In this document: positions 48,689-58,303 of the stretch, one piece after another
How the letters are laid out: every line of letters starts with the position of its first letter
How positions within the stretch are numbered: position 1 is the stretch's first letter
Source: CAWFZT01 sp963820415
Lineage (GTDB): Bacteria > Chloroflexota > Anaerolineae > Anaerolineales > Anaerolineaceae
Direction: 5' to 3'
Length of the DNA: 64,000 nucleotides
NCBI GenBank assembly: GCA_963820415.1
Contig: CAWFZT010000004.1
Coordinates: 496,001-560,000 of the forward strand
Notes under the pieces: generated by a model
Database searches by the model: none
The model's input: the letters and a program-made list of their open reading frames with translations, nothing else
Told to the model about the DNA's origin: nothing
Position numbers and translations under genes: made by a program

Positions 48689-51016
48689 TTATGATTTTGC
48701 TTGAACTTTCTCCAAGGCTTTCAGCACCCGCTCAGGCGTAATAGGGAGGGTGAAAATGCGTGAACCGATGGCATCAGCCACCGCGTTGGCGACTGCTGGG
48801 GCGGCGGGGGTGAGCGAAGGCTCGCCAATCCCTTTAGCCCCGTAGGGTCCCAGGCCGGTGCCCGACTCGAGGATGATCACCTGTGTAGACGGCAAATCCT
48901 TAGAGGTAGGGATGAGATATTCTGACAGAGAAGGAGTAAGGATGCGTCCCTGGTCCACAATCAGGTCTTCCATCAGCGCATAACCCATGCCCTGGACTCC
49001 GCCGCCTTCGATTTGCCCGGCGACGGCTGCGGGATTGATGGCCCTGCCAATATCGTGGCAGGCAATACTTTTCAGGATTGTAATTTCGCCTGTCTCCGTG
49101 TCGACTGCCACCTCAACGGCGTGAGCTCCAAAGGTAAAGTCAGGCCAGATATCGCCTTGCCCGGTCTCCGGGTCGATTGGGTCGGTGAAAGGGGCTTTGA
49201 ACATGGCCAGGTTCGAAAGCGACAGGCCATCTGCAGCACACATGGCTGCCAGCCTGGAAAGAGTCAGGCTTTGTGATGGATCATCCTTCACGAATACCCG
49301 GCTGTCGGCAATATCCAGGTTTTCCGGCGGTTCTTCTAACTGCTTTGAAGCACGCTCCAGCAGCACCTTGCGCACCGCGCTGGCCGCTTGTAACACAGCA
49401 TTCCCGGACATATACAACTGGCGCGTGGCGGTTGAAGTTCCCGCCAGAGGTGTCAGCGCAGAATCGGTGGAGTAGGTAGTGATGGTATCCATGGGTACGC
49501 CAAGCACTTCCGCAGCTATCTGGCAAATGGCAGAAATTTGCCCAGCGCCCAGATCGGGTACGCCACAGCGAATGACGACTGTTCCATCCAACTCCAGACC
49601 TACCCAGGCCTGGGAAGTATCGTGTAGCCAGGTAATCCGCCCGTAGCACTGCATGTATGAGGCGAACCCCTGGCCGATTTTACAGGAACCATGCTCGGGG
49701 GTTTTTTCACCAAGGGCTTCCAGGACACGTGAGGCGGTTTCTTCCAGCCAGGCTGCGCTCTTTATCTGCTGCCCGGTGGGGGTGGTGTCGCCGGTCTTCA
49801 TGTAGTTCTTTCGCCGGAATTCATACGGGTCCATGCCCAATTTCAGGGCGATGGCGTCCATCTGCTGTTCGTAGGCAAAACAGGCTTGAGGGGCGCCAAA
49901 CCCGCGAAAGGCACTGGTGAAAGGATTGTTGGTTGACACGGCAACGCTGTCGACGCGCACGTTGTCGACCCGGTAAGGGCCGGTGGCCGTGGCGGTTGCA
50001 TACAATAGTACATATGGGCTTAGATAAACGTAGGCGCCTGAATTGGCGACCATTTTAATCTCGGCAGCAGTGATATGCCCATCTCGGGTGACGCCAGTGC
50101 GATGGGTAATGATAAACGGATGGCGCTTAGAATGCGCCTGGATTGATTCCTCCCGGCTGTATTCGATGCGGACAGGCCGGTGGGTGTGCAAAGCGAGCAG
50201 GCCCAGGAAGATCTCTACGGTGATGTCTTCTTTCCCGCCGAAACCACCACCGACCATGGTGCCTTGGATGTGAAGCCGGTTTTGCGGTATGTTCAGCGCC
50301 AGGGCAATGCTGCGAAAGTGTTCGACTACCTGGGTGCAGACGCGGATGTTGACGACATTGCGTTCATCGATCCAGGCTACGCCGGCTTCAGGCTCGATAT
50401 AGGCGTGTTCTGCAAAGGGCACATTGAAGGTATTCTCAACTACCAGGTCAGCTTGCGCCATACCTTCCTGGAGATTGCCCTTGCGAATTTTCCAACGCGC
50501 CACGATGTTGTCCGGGGTGGAAACCAACGCAGCACCAGGTTGCATGGCCTCAACTGGATCGTAGACAGCCGGCAGGGGTTCATATTCGACATCAATTAGC
50601 TTGAGGGCTTTTTCGGCGATGTCTTGGGTTTCAGCGGCAACCAGGGCGATCGGGTCGCCAAAAAAACGCACAATATCCCCGGCCAGAATATGAGCATCCG
50701 ACCCGGCTCTGCGTTTTTGGCCGGTTTGCCCCGGTATATCCGTCACTAATACTGATTGGGGTAAATCTGCCGCAGTGATAACGCAGGCCACTCCAGGCAA
50801 AGCCCGGGCTTTACTTACGTCGAGACGCGCGATACGTCCGTGGGGGATACTGCTGCGGAAGACTTTCCCGTGCAGCATGTTGGGCAAGAATATATCGCCT
50901 GCATACACAGTCGAACCAGTACACTTTCCCAGTGCGTCCACACGGCGCAATGGTTTTCCAACCTGCCTGAGCTCGGGCAGTGTGACCGGAGGAAGGGGCT
51001 TGGCAGTGTATTTCAT
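48689..51016 (-). CDS. Molybdenum hydroxylase (xanthine dehydrogenase family) large subunit, set B
   Basis: This 775-residue molybdopterin-binding subunit hydroxylates N-heterocycles or aldehydes with water. It has the N-terminal small domain with GKCTGSTVYAGDI, the GGGFGGKED cofactor loop, FTSAFRGFGAPQACFAYE with the substrate-facing Arg, and GLGPYGAKGIGEPSLTP with the catalytic Glu near the end. Start overlaps the 2Fe-2S gene stop by four bases. With 51013-51501 and 51515-52381 it makes a complete three-subunit enzyme. Substrate unknown; xanthine or hypoxanthine is plausible from the operon. Confidence 0.9.
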   Translation of the reverse strand: MKYTAKPLPPVTLPELRQVGKPLRRVDALGKCTGSTVYAGDIFLPNMLHGKVFRSSIPHGRIARLDVSKARALPGVACVITAADLPQSVLVTDIPGQTGQKRRAGSDAHILAGDIVRFFGDPIALVAAETQDIAEKALKLIDVEYEPLPAVYDPVEAMQPGAALVSTPDNIVARWKIRKGNLQEGMAQADLVVENTFNVPFAEHAYIEPEAGVAWIDERNVVNIRVCTQVVEHFRSIALALNIPQNRLHIQGTMVGGGFGGKEDITVEIFLGLLALHTHRPVRIEYSREESIQAHSKRHPFIITHRTGVTRDGHITAAEIKMVANSGAYVYLSPYVLLYATATATGPYRVDNVRVDSVAVSTNNPFTSAFRGFGAPQACFAYEQQMDAIALKLGMDPYEFRRKNYMKTGDTTPTGQQIKSAAWLEETASRVLEALGEKTPEHGSCKIGQGFASYMQCYGRITWLHDTSQAWVGLELDGTVVIRCGVPDLGAGQISAICQIAAEVLGVPMDTITTYSTDSALTPLAGTSTATRQLYMSGNAVLQAASAVRKVLLERASKQLEEPPENLDIADSRVFVKDDPSQSLTLSRLAAMCAADGLSLSNLAMFKAPFTDPIDPETGQGDIWPDFTFGAHAVEVAVDTETGEITILKSIACHDIGRAINPAAVAGQIEGGGVQGMGYALMEDLIVDQGRILTPSLSEYLIPTSKDLPSTQVIILESGTGLGPYGAKGIGEPSLTPAAPAVANAVADAIGSRIFTLPITPERVLKALEKVQAKS

Positions 51017-51501
51017 TGGCCTTCTCCTTCTTCAGCCAGGCGTTGAGCGGCGACCTGTACGGCTTTTACAATCTGGCCGTAACCTGTGCAGCGGCATAAG
51101 TTGCCAGAAATGGCTTCGCGAATATCCTCTTCAGTAGGATGCGGATTCTCGTCGAGGAGTGCTTTGGTGGAAACGATCATTCCTGGGGTGCAGTAGCCAC
51201 ATTGCGCGGCTCCCACATCGGCGAAAGCCTGCTGGATAATGTGCGGGCGGTTAAGGCTTCCAAGGCCGGCCGCGGTGGTGATTTCAGCCCCGTCCGCCTG
51301 CCAGGCCAGAACCAGGCAGCTATCGACCGGTTTTCCATTCATCAAGACGGTACAGGCGCCGCAATCCCCTTTTTCGCAGCCATTTTTTACATCCAGGTAG
51401 TCCAAGGATTCACGTAATACGCGCAGTAAGGTCGAATTTGGCATAGCTTCGAACTGGTGATGGTGACCGTTGACTCTCAGATGGATGATCCTGGGTTGCA
51501 T
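51013..51501 (-). CDS. Molybdenum hydroxylase 2Fe-2S subunit, set B
   Basis: This 162-residue electron-transfer subunit carries two [2Fe-2S] clusters: a plant-type cluster with GCEKGDCGACTV...DSC (about residues 40-62) and an alpha-helical cluster with QCGYCTPGM and GNLCRCTGY. I chose the ATG at 51501 (MQPRIIHLRVNG), preceded by AGGAG, since a longer frame to 51558 adds an unrelated sequence. It overlaps the large subunit gene. Confidence 0.93.
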   Translation of the reverse strand: MQPRIIHLRVNGHHHQFEAMPNSTLLRVLRESLDYLDVKNGCEKGDCGACTVLMNGKPVDSCLVLAWQADGAEITTAAGLGSLNRPHIIQQAFADVGAAQCGYCTPGMIVSTKALLDENPHPTEEDIREAISGNLCRCTGYGQIVKAVQVAAQRLAEEGEGQ

Positions 51502-51514
51502 TGCTTTACTCCTG

Positions 51515-52381
51515 CTACTGAGTTTGGGAGGCGACCTGCCTGAGCAACCGGCAGACAATCACTTCGACCATCTTCCGCCGGTAATCCGCCGAAGCGCGCA
51601 GATCGCTGATTGGTGAGACTTCTCCTGCGGCGATTATGCCAGCCTGTTGAATCGTCCTTGGGGTAAGCGGGCTATTTTCCAGGGATTTCTCAGCTTTGAG
51701 AGCGCGGCATGGGGAGCGGTGCGACTGAGCCCAAGGCAATGTGCGCTTTTTTGCATTGCTGTCCTTCGCCAATTTCTATCACAACTGCTGCACTAACCAC
51801 CGAAATAGCATCAGCTTTACGCAGACCAATCTTATAATAGGCTGAGACTGATTCTGGGTGATTGGCTGGAACATAGATCGCAGCCAGGATTTCATCCGGT
51901 CGGATGACCGTTTTTCGTGCTCCAGTGAAGAAATCCTCAAGCCCGACGCGTCGGTTACCTGCCAGGCTGACCAATTCCACCTCAGCAGCGAGTGCCAGGA
52001 GGGGGGAGCGCAATCTGCGGCGGGAGAGGCATCGGCGAGGTTTCCGCCCAGGGTAGCCCGGTTGCGCACCAAAGGGTTGGCAAAAACGTTAGCGGCTTCG
52101 ATCAATATAGGAAAGTTTTTTCTGACGATCGGATTTTTCTGAAGCTCGGAGATGGTGACAGCACTGCCGATCTTTAACTCATCGCCAGCCAACTTGATTT
52201 CGTGCAGTTCTGGCAGATCGTTGATATTGACCAAAACAGCCGGTGAACACCGCCCACTGCGCATATCCACGATCAGGTTAGTCCCGCCGGCCAGCGGGTA
52301 AGCATGGAGGGGTTCCTCTTGAAGGATTTCGAGCGCCTGTCGCAAGCTATGAGGTAGAACGAGGTCAAACTCTGGTAGCAT
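51515..52381 (-). pseudogene. Molybdenum hydroxylase FAD subunit, set B, two frameshifts
   Basis: Three frames together make one FAD-binding subunit of about 289 residues. The first (from ATG 52381) has AYPLAGGTNLIVDMRSG and NRATLGGNLADASPAADCAPP, then should continue LLALAAEVELVSLAG, which is in the next frame; a G missing from the run at 52001-52006 explains it. The second frame ends IALGSVAPLPM and the third resumes RALKAEKSLENS after one extra base near 51704-51708. All conserved parts are present, so sequencing error is likely, but true decay of set B cannot be excluded because a fused FAD subunit exists in the adjacent set A. Confidence 0.88.
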
Positions 52382-52408
52382 ATTTTTCTCCACAAGGCTT
52401 CCGGGAGT

Positions 52409-53893
52409 TTATCCTGGATTTTCCCGGCTGTTCTCCACTGCTGAAAAAACGGCGCGCACAACGCTCATATAACCGGTACAGCGGCAGCGGTTCCCTTTTA
52501 GATAATCCCGAATATCTTGTTCTTGGGGACGAGGATTTTCGCTTAAAAGCCCCTTGATGGTCATGATCAAGCCGGGGGTGCAGTAGCCACATTGGAAAGC
52601 AGCTTGCTCGATGAACGCCTCCTGTAAAGGATCCAGTTCACCAGTGGACTTTTGCAACCCTTCGATGGTAGTGATGTTTTTCCCATTCAACGAAGCTGCC
52701 AGCAGCAGGCAAGCCAGCATGGGTTTACCGTTTACCTCTACGGTACAGGCGCTACACTCACCCAGGCCGCAGCCGTACTTGGCGCCAGTTAACTGAAGTC
52801 TTTCCCGCAGGACGTTAAGCAAGAGCTCCTTGGAGGTTACCCACATCTGGCGCTTTACCCCGTTCACGGTGATCTCGATCTTCTGGCGCTCATCTTTGGA
52901 GATGTACAGAGGCGCGGCCCCGTCCGACGATGGTGCAGAAGCTTCAGAAAGGTCAACTGGTTCGGAAAAATTTTTATCGCGGGCCAAAGCTTTATCCCAA
53001 AGGTACTTCAGGGTATCCTGAATCATCACGCCGGCCAGGCAGCGCCGGTACCAGGCGCTCGAGCGATAATCGTCGATGGGTGAGATGGCCTGAGTGACCA
53101 GTTTCCCAGTTTCCATTAGCAGCTTTTCCGAGAACGCTTTCCCTTCAAGGAACTTTTCGGCAGAGCCGATGCGTATGACCGTTGGGGCGACTGAACCGAA
53201 GGCAATCCGGCATTCCTGGATTTGGTTTTCTATGCGGACCAGGTAGACTGCCAGGTTTACCTTAGCCAGGTCGGCAGAAACCCTGGAAATTTTGTAGAAG
53301 CTGCTGGCGACGGCTGGGTCAGGGGCAGGCAGGATAATTGAGACCACCAACTCATCTTTCTCCAGAGCGGTTTTGCCTGGACCGAGCAGGAAATTCTCTA
53401 AGGGGAGACGGCGTGAGCCCGCCAGCCTTTGTAAGACAACCTGGGCGCGATACACCATCAAGGCCGGGACGGCATCCGACGCCGGCGAGGCGTTGCAGAC
53501 ATTGCCGCCGATGGTCGCCATTTCCTGGATTTGGGTCGAGCCAAACGATCCACAGGCTTCTGCCAGGGCGGGATAATAATTCTTGATGTAAGCGCTTAGA
53601 AAAAGTGAGCGGATTTTCGTCAGAGGGCCAATTATAAGCTCACCCTGGGCACCGCGAGTAATCCCATCCAACCCTTTGATGTGATTGATGTCTATGATCA
53701 GCGCAGGATCCTCCCGCTCCATCTTGATCATGGTTAGTAAATGTGTGCCTCCCGCCAGGATACGGGCATTATCGCCGTGTTGGTTGAGAAGCTCCAGGGC
53801 ATCCTTGACGGTGACAGGTTGAACGTAATCGAAGTCGTTTACCAGGAGGTGGGTATCGGTCATTTGGTTGGGGTAGGTCTTGATGGTGGTCAT
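52409..53893 (-). CDS. Fused FAD plus 2Fe-2S subunit of a molybdenum hydroxylase, set A
   Basis: The 494-residue protein joins an FAD domain (about residues 15-300: ILAGGTHLLTMIK, MATIGGNVCNASPASD, IAFGSVAPT) to a C-terminal 2Fe-2S domain (about 335-490: YGCGLGECSACTVEVNG, FQCGYCTPGL, GNRCRCTGY) through a Ser/Ala-rich linker (about 305-330). In xanthine dehydrogenases with fused subunits the iron-sulfur part is normally first, so the order is reversed. It overlaps the set A large subunit gene by four bases and would form a two-polypeptide enzyme with it. Confidence 0.92.
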   Translation of the reverse strand: MTTIKTYPNQMTDTHLLVNDFDYVQPVTVKDALELLNQHGDNARILAGGTHLLTMIKMEREDPALIIDINHIKGLDGITRGAQGELIIGPLTKIRSLFLSAYIKNYYPALAEACGSFGSTQIQEMATIGGNVCNASPASDAVPALMVYRAQVVLQRLAGSRRLPLENFLLGPGKTALEKDELVVSIILPAPDPAVASSFYKISRVSADLAKVNLAVYLVRIENQIQECRIAFGSVAPTVIRIGSAEKFLEGKAFSEKLLMETGKLVTQAISPIDDYRSSAWYRRCLAGVMIQDTLKYLWDKALARDKNFSEPVDLSEASAPSSDGAAPLYISKDERQKIEITVNGVKRQMWVTSKELLLNVLRERLQLTGAKYGCGLGECSACTVEVNGKPMLACLLLAASLNGKNITTIEGLQKSTGELDPLQEAFIEQAAFQCGYCTPGLIMTIKGLLSENPRPQEQDIRDYLKGNRCRCTGYMSVVRAVFSAVENSRENPG

Positions 53894-56259
53894 TTCGGCT
53901 GCTCTTTCAGGACTGCCAGACTTTTTTCTTTCAATGCAGCCAGAATCTTCTCGGGTGTGATGGGCAGTTCGTAAAAACGAATGCCAATGGCGTTATAGAT
54001 CGCATTGGCGATGGCCGCGGGGACTGGGTTGGAGGAGGCTTCCCCTAATCCCTTGGCTCCAAAAGGCCCGGAGGGTTCGTAAGTGTCGGCAAAATAGGCA
54101 AAGAAGTTTTCCAGGAGGGGGGATTCCTCGATCCCGGGAGTTTTAGCGTCAATCCAATACCCACGGGAAGTAAGCTGTCCTTCGTTATCCCACTGGTTTT
54201 GTTCGTATAACGCGAATCCGGAACCGCGAGAAAAGCCACCTTCGAGTTGGCCTACGGCCAGGTCGGGATTGACTACCGTGCCGCAGTCTCCACCCATGAC
54301 TCCCCGCACCAGGCGGACGATGCCGGTCCAGGTGTCGACTTCTACTTCAAGGAATATGCTGACATAAGCCGGCGGGCAGTTGGTCGGCCGGTAGCTGTCC
54401 ACCGCAGCGATGGTTTTCCAGCTTTCGGTCCAGCAGCGGGTAGCTACTTCCTGAATAGTCATATGTTTTTCCAGGATAGATGGAACCGAGAGCACCCCTT
54501 GGCCCAGACTTTCGTCGAGGGTAAGCGCCAGGGCGTCTGGCATAACATTCAAATAACGGGCGGCGGTCTCGATCAGTTCCTGGCGTACCTTTTGAGCGAC
54601 GCGTACAGCCGCGCCGCACCCAGCATAGATGCCGCGTGTGGCGTGTGTCGTTACATCGTAGACGGTTGAACAGGTTTCTCCAGGGGCGATGTTGACTTTG
54701 TCCAATGGGACACATAAGGTTTCGGCAACCAGCTTGGCCATCGCTTCCAGGGTGCCTCCGCCATGATCCATCACAGCTGAGACAACATCGATCGAGCCAT
54801 CCTGGTTGACTTTGACCATGGCTCCGGAGAAGTCGATTACGTCGCCGGGTTGAGGCGCACCAGCGCCGGAAGTGTGAAAACCGCGCGCCATCGCCAGTCC
54901 TTTGCGGAAGCGCCCTGTCTGTACGCCTGGTTTCAGCCGGTCAGCCCACCTGATTTCAGCAGCACCCCGGCGCAGAAGCTCGGGAACGCCATCGCTGCGG
55001 ACGATCGAGCGGACCAACGGTCCCTGGCCCCAAAATGTGTCTCCCAGCCCGACGTAGTTCTTTAACCGCATTTCCAGTGGGTCAATCCCCAACTTCTCGG
55101 CAATTTCCTCAACGAGAGTTTCGGCGGCAAAAGTGATCTGCGGATTTCCATAGCCCTGCATGGCGCAGGAGGGGGCCTTATTGGTGTAAACGGCTACTCC
55201 GTGGTAGCGGATATTGGGCAAGCGGTAGAGAGAAACCAGCCAGCCGATGCAGACGCCCAGGTACGAATAACCTTGAAGAATGTGTGCGCCGATGTCAACG
55301 ACCACATCCATTTTAGCGCCCAGCAGAGTGCCATCTTTTCTGGCGGCGATAGCCAAATCAATCTGGGCTGGGTAGCGCGTGTGGTCATGCATATCCTCTT
55401 CACGGGTGAGGGTCAGCTTGACCGGACGGTGGGCTTTCAGCGCCAGGGCAGCGCAAATCGGCACGACCGTATTCATCTGGATGGAGGAGCCAAATGTTCC
55501 ACCGCAGGCGACACGTTTCACATTAATTTTACTCAGGGGAATGTCAAAGATCTGTCCTAGACAGATGCGCACATTGTGAATAGATTGGGCGGTTGCCCAG
55601 ACGGTCAGCCCGCCATTCGGTTCGGGCTGGCATACCACAGATTTAGGTTCCATCTGGGCATGGTATATTTTTGAGGTATTGAATACGCCGTGAACTACCA
55701 GGTCGGCTTCGGAAAACGCTCTATCGACATCGCCTTCTACAATGTCTCGACTGCAAGCGATATTGTTTACGACCGGAATTTCTTTCTCACCGTAGACGAC
55801 TGTCTCGTAAAGAGCCTGCGCCCCCGGTTGCATGGCTTCGTTGGGGTCCAGTATAACCGGCAAGACTTCATACTCCACTCTAACAGCGCGGGCAGCTTTC
55901 TCGGCGAGCTCTTCAGTTTCGGCGGCTACCGCAGCGACGGCTTCACTCATGCGGCGGACTTTGTCCGCCAGGACGTAGCGATCCTTGTGCAGCGCCCAAG
56001 GCACGGTGATCACACGTTCGTTGTAGCGGATATGCGGGATATCCTCAAAGGTTATTACTGTAGCGCCCATTTCTTGAGCCAGGCGCGCATCGATCTTCTT
56101 GATATGGGCATGCGCATAAGGGCTGGAAACGAGACGGGCATACAACATGCGAGGAAGGCTGACATCCACCGTGTACATTTCCTGTCCGGTAACGCGTGCC
56201 ACACCATCTTTTCGCCTGGTAACTTTTCCGACAATCCTCGGCTCATTTTTATCTGTCAT
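53890..56259 (-). CDS. Molybdenum hydroxylase large subunit, set A
   Basis: The 789-residue molybdopterin subunit has IVGKVTRRKDGVARVTG at the N-terminus, a cofactor loop GGTFGSSIQMNT (an unusual variant of GGxFGGK), SCAMQGYGNPQITFAAE where many homologues have an arginine (RGFG), and GPFGAKGLGEASSNP with the catalytic Glu. The missing Arg, replaced by Gln in MQGYG, and the altered GGxFG loop suggest a substrate different from xanthine. It overlaps pyrB by four bases at its start and the fused FAD/2Fe-2S gene by four at its end. Confidence 0.9.
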   Translation of the reverse strand: MTDKNEPRIVGKVTRRKDGVARVTGQEMYTVDVSLPRMLYARLVSSPYAHAHIKKIDARLAQEMGATVITFEDIPHIRYNERVITVPWALHKDRYVLADKVRRMSEAVAAVAAETEELAEKAARAVRVEYEVLPVILDPNEAMQPGAQALYETVVYGEKEIPVVNNIACSRDIVEGDVDRAFSEADLVVHGVFNTSKIYHAQMEPKSVVCQPEPNGGLTVWATAQSIHNVRICLGQIFDIPLSKINVKRVACGGTFGSSIQMNTVVPICAALALKAHRPVKLTLTREEDMHDHTRYPAQIDLAIAARKDGTLLGAKMDVVVDIGAHILQGYSYLGVCIGWLVSLYRLPNIRYHGVAVYTNKAPSCAMQGYGNPQITFAAETLVEEIAEKLGIDPLEMRLKNYVGLGDTFWGQGPLVRSIVRSDGVPELLRRGAAEIRWADRLKPGVQTGRFRKGLAMARGFHTSGAGAPQPGDVIDFSGAMVKVNQDGSIDVVSAVMDHGGGTLEAMAKLVAETLCVPLDKVNIAPGETCSTVYDVTTHATRGIYAGCGAAVRVAQKVRQELIETAARYLNVMPDALALTLDESLGQGVLSVPSILEKHMTIQEVATRCWTESWKTIAAVDSYRPTNCPPAYVSIFLEVEVDTWTGIVRLVRGVMGGDCGTVVNPDLAVGQLEGGFSRGSGFALYEQNQWDNEGQLTSRGYWIDAKTPGIEESPLLENFFAYFADTYEPSGPFGAKGLGEASSNPVPAAIANAIYNAIGIRFYELPITPEKILAALKEKSLAVLKEQPK

Positions 56260-57188
56260 TGTATTTTCCCGGCGATCAGCGCCAATAAAGCCATGCGGAT
56301 ATAGACGCCGTTCCTTGCCTGGCGGAAATAGGCTGCCCCAGGCAAAGTATCCACGTCTGTCGCAATCTCATTGACGCGCGGTAATGGATGTAAGGTAACC
56401 ACCTTTGGATTAAGGTTCTCGATCATCTGGCGTGTCAGAATGTAACTGTCTTTTAGCCGTTCGTAGTCTCCAGCCTCAGTAAATCGTTCTTTTTGGATGC
56501 GGGTCATATAAAGCACATCGGCCTTTTTCAACGCATTGGTAAGGTCGTCAGTTTCTTCGAATTTGATGCCCAACGATTTCAACCGGGCTGTGATAACGGC
56601 AGGCATGCGCAGTTGCTCTGGGGCGACGAAGACCAGCCGCACCTGGTAGTGCTTATAAACTTCCACACCCGAATGGACGGTGCGCCCATTCTTCAGATCC
56701 CCACACAGGACCAGGGTTGTGCCGTCAATTTGACCGCGCTCGCTGCGGACGGTGTAAAGGTCGAGCAGGGCCTGGGTCGGATGCTGCCCGACGCCATCTC
56801 CTCCATTTAGAACCGGCGCTTTGGCAATTTCCGCCGCCCTGGCCGCAGAGCCCAGGGCAGGATGGCGCATGGCAATAAAATCGACATACTGGTCGACGGT
56901 GCGAATGGTATCTTCCAGTGTTTCACCCTTGGCAACTGAAGTCGATTCAGCCGAAGAAAAACCGACGACGCTGCCGCCCAGACGGTGCATAGCAGTCTCG
57001 AATGAGAGACGTGTGCGCGTACTTGGCTCAAAAAAGAGCGCCGCCAGTACATATCCGTGCAGGTAATCCAGGCTGGGGCGTGTCTCCAACTGGCTTCTGA
57101 ACATATCTGCTACGTCCATAATACGTTCAAGCTCTTCTCGGGAAAATTGTGCGCCATCTAAAATATCTTTGCCTTGTAAGTTGATCAT
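56256..57188 (-). CDS. pyrB: Aspartate carbamoyltransferase catalytic chain
   Basis: The 310-residue protein has the carbamoyl-phosphate motif FFEPSTRTRLSFE (about residues 52-64), the SVAKGETL loop, GDGVGQHPTQALLDLYT, GDLKNGRTVHS and HPLPRVNEI, as in true aspartate carbamoyltransferases. The reaction gives N-carbamoyl-aspartate in pyrimidine synthesis. No pyrI or other pyr gene is near. It sits inside what looks like a catabolic operon (overlap with set A large subunit), so reverse or alternative use, such as carbamoyl transfer in ureide breakdown, is possible. Confidence 0.88.
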   Translation of the reverse strand: MINLQGKDILDGAQFSREELERIMDVADMFRSQLETRPSLDYLHGYVLAALFFEPSTRTRLSFETAMHRLGGSVVGFSSAESTSVAKGETLEDTIRTVDQYVDFIAMRHPALGSAARAAEIAKAPVLNGGDGVGQHPTQALLDLYTVRSERGQIDGTTLVLCGDLKNGRTVHSGVEVYKHYQVRLVFVAPEQLRMPAVITARLKSLGIKFEETDDLTNALKKADVLYMTRIQKERFTEAGDYERLKDSYILTRQMIENLNPKVVTLHPLPRVNEIATDVDTLPGAAYFRQARNGVYIRMALLALIAGKIQ

Positions 57189-57206
57189 GAAAATTTCCTC
57201 TTTTGG

Positions 57207-58303
57207 TTATTTATCCAGCATCGAACGGATGACCTGAGCCAGACGGGTGATCCCTGATTGGATTTCATCCGGGGTCAGGGCGCAGAAAGGCAAGCGGATG
57301 AAACACTGCCGGTTTTTTTCAGGGAAAAAGCCGCGACCATCTGAAAGCAGAAGCCCGGCGTGGGAAGCCTTGGCTAGGAGTTCATCTGTGTCGAACTCGC
57401 CATGCAAAGTCATTCCGACGAAAAAGCCTCCTTCAGGTTTGTGCCATTCCGCCAAATCGCCCATTTCATGGATGAGGGAAGCAAGCATGCTGTCCAGGCG
57501 CGGCTGGTACAGAGCCTTTAATTTGGCTATGTTGGGTTCTAACCAACCGCGCTGGATATATTCGTAAACTATTCCCTGGGTGAAATAGCTGGAGTTAATG
57601 TATGTGCTTTCGGCGAATTCTAGGAAATTTGCCGCTAAAGGTTCTGGCAGGATCGAATAACCAACTCGTAAACCAGGGCTGATCAACTTACTGAAGGAGG
57701 ACATCTTCACTACCCGGTCTGGCGCCAGCTCGAACAAGGAAGGATTTTCATTGCCGTGGTAGCGCAGTCTGCGATAGGGAGTATCCTCGATGATCCAGAA
57801 TTTATATTGTTCAGCCAGTTCTACCAACGCTTTACGTTTTTCCATGGAGAGCACTGTCCCACTGGGATTCTGGAAATCCGGAATAATATAAAACAGAACC
57901 GGGCGTTCCCCATTGGCCAGGCGGGCGGAAACAACTGCGATGTCGAAGCCATCCTCCTCAAGAGGAATCCCTACCAGCCTGGCGCCTGTGCGTTGGAATA
58001 AATTGATCGACCGGTCATATGAGGGAGATTCTATATATACAAGAGAGCCAGGTTTAACAAGATCCTGGCGATGATATCGGACAATTGCAGCGAACCTTCC
58101 CCGATAGCGATCCGATTCTCTGTTACTCCGGCCTGTTTCGCCAGATAATTTCTAAGCGGTCGAAATCCGCCAGGGTTACCATATTGAAGGACAGTGTCGG
58201 GGTCGCTTTTCAAGAGCGACACTGCACAATCAGATATTTCCTGAGTTGGAAAACTTTCGGGTGGGGGAACGCCGCGGGTAAATTTAATCAATGGTTGATT
58301 CAT
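57207..58303 (-). pseudogene. PLP-dependent aminotransferase (2-aminoadipate/MocR-like class I), one frameshift
   Basis: The first frame (58303 down to about 58050) gives FTRGVPPPESFP and LQYGNPGGFRPLRNYLA, and reaches RILL before going astray. The correct continuation KPGSLVYIESPSYDRSINLFQ is in the next frame and runs on through FQNPSGTVLS to KRKALVELAEQYKFWIIEDTPYRRL and SSFSKLISPGLRVGY, with the PLP lysine. One missing A in a run (TTT at 58053-58055 on the plus strand) explains the break. The full enzyme is about 365 residues. It overlaps iclR by four bases. Substrate unknown. Confidence 0.88.
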
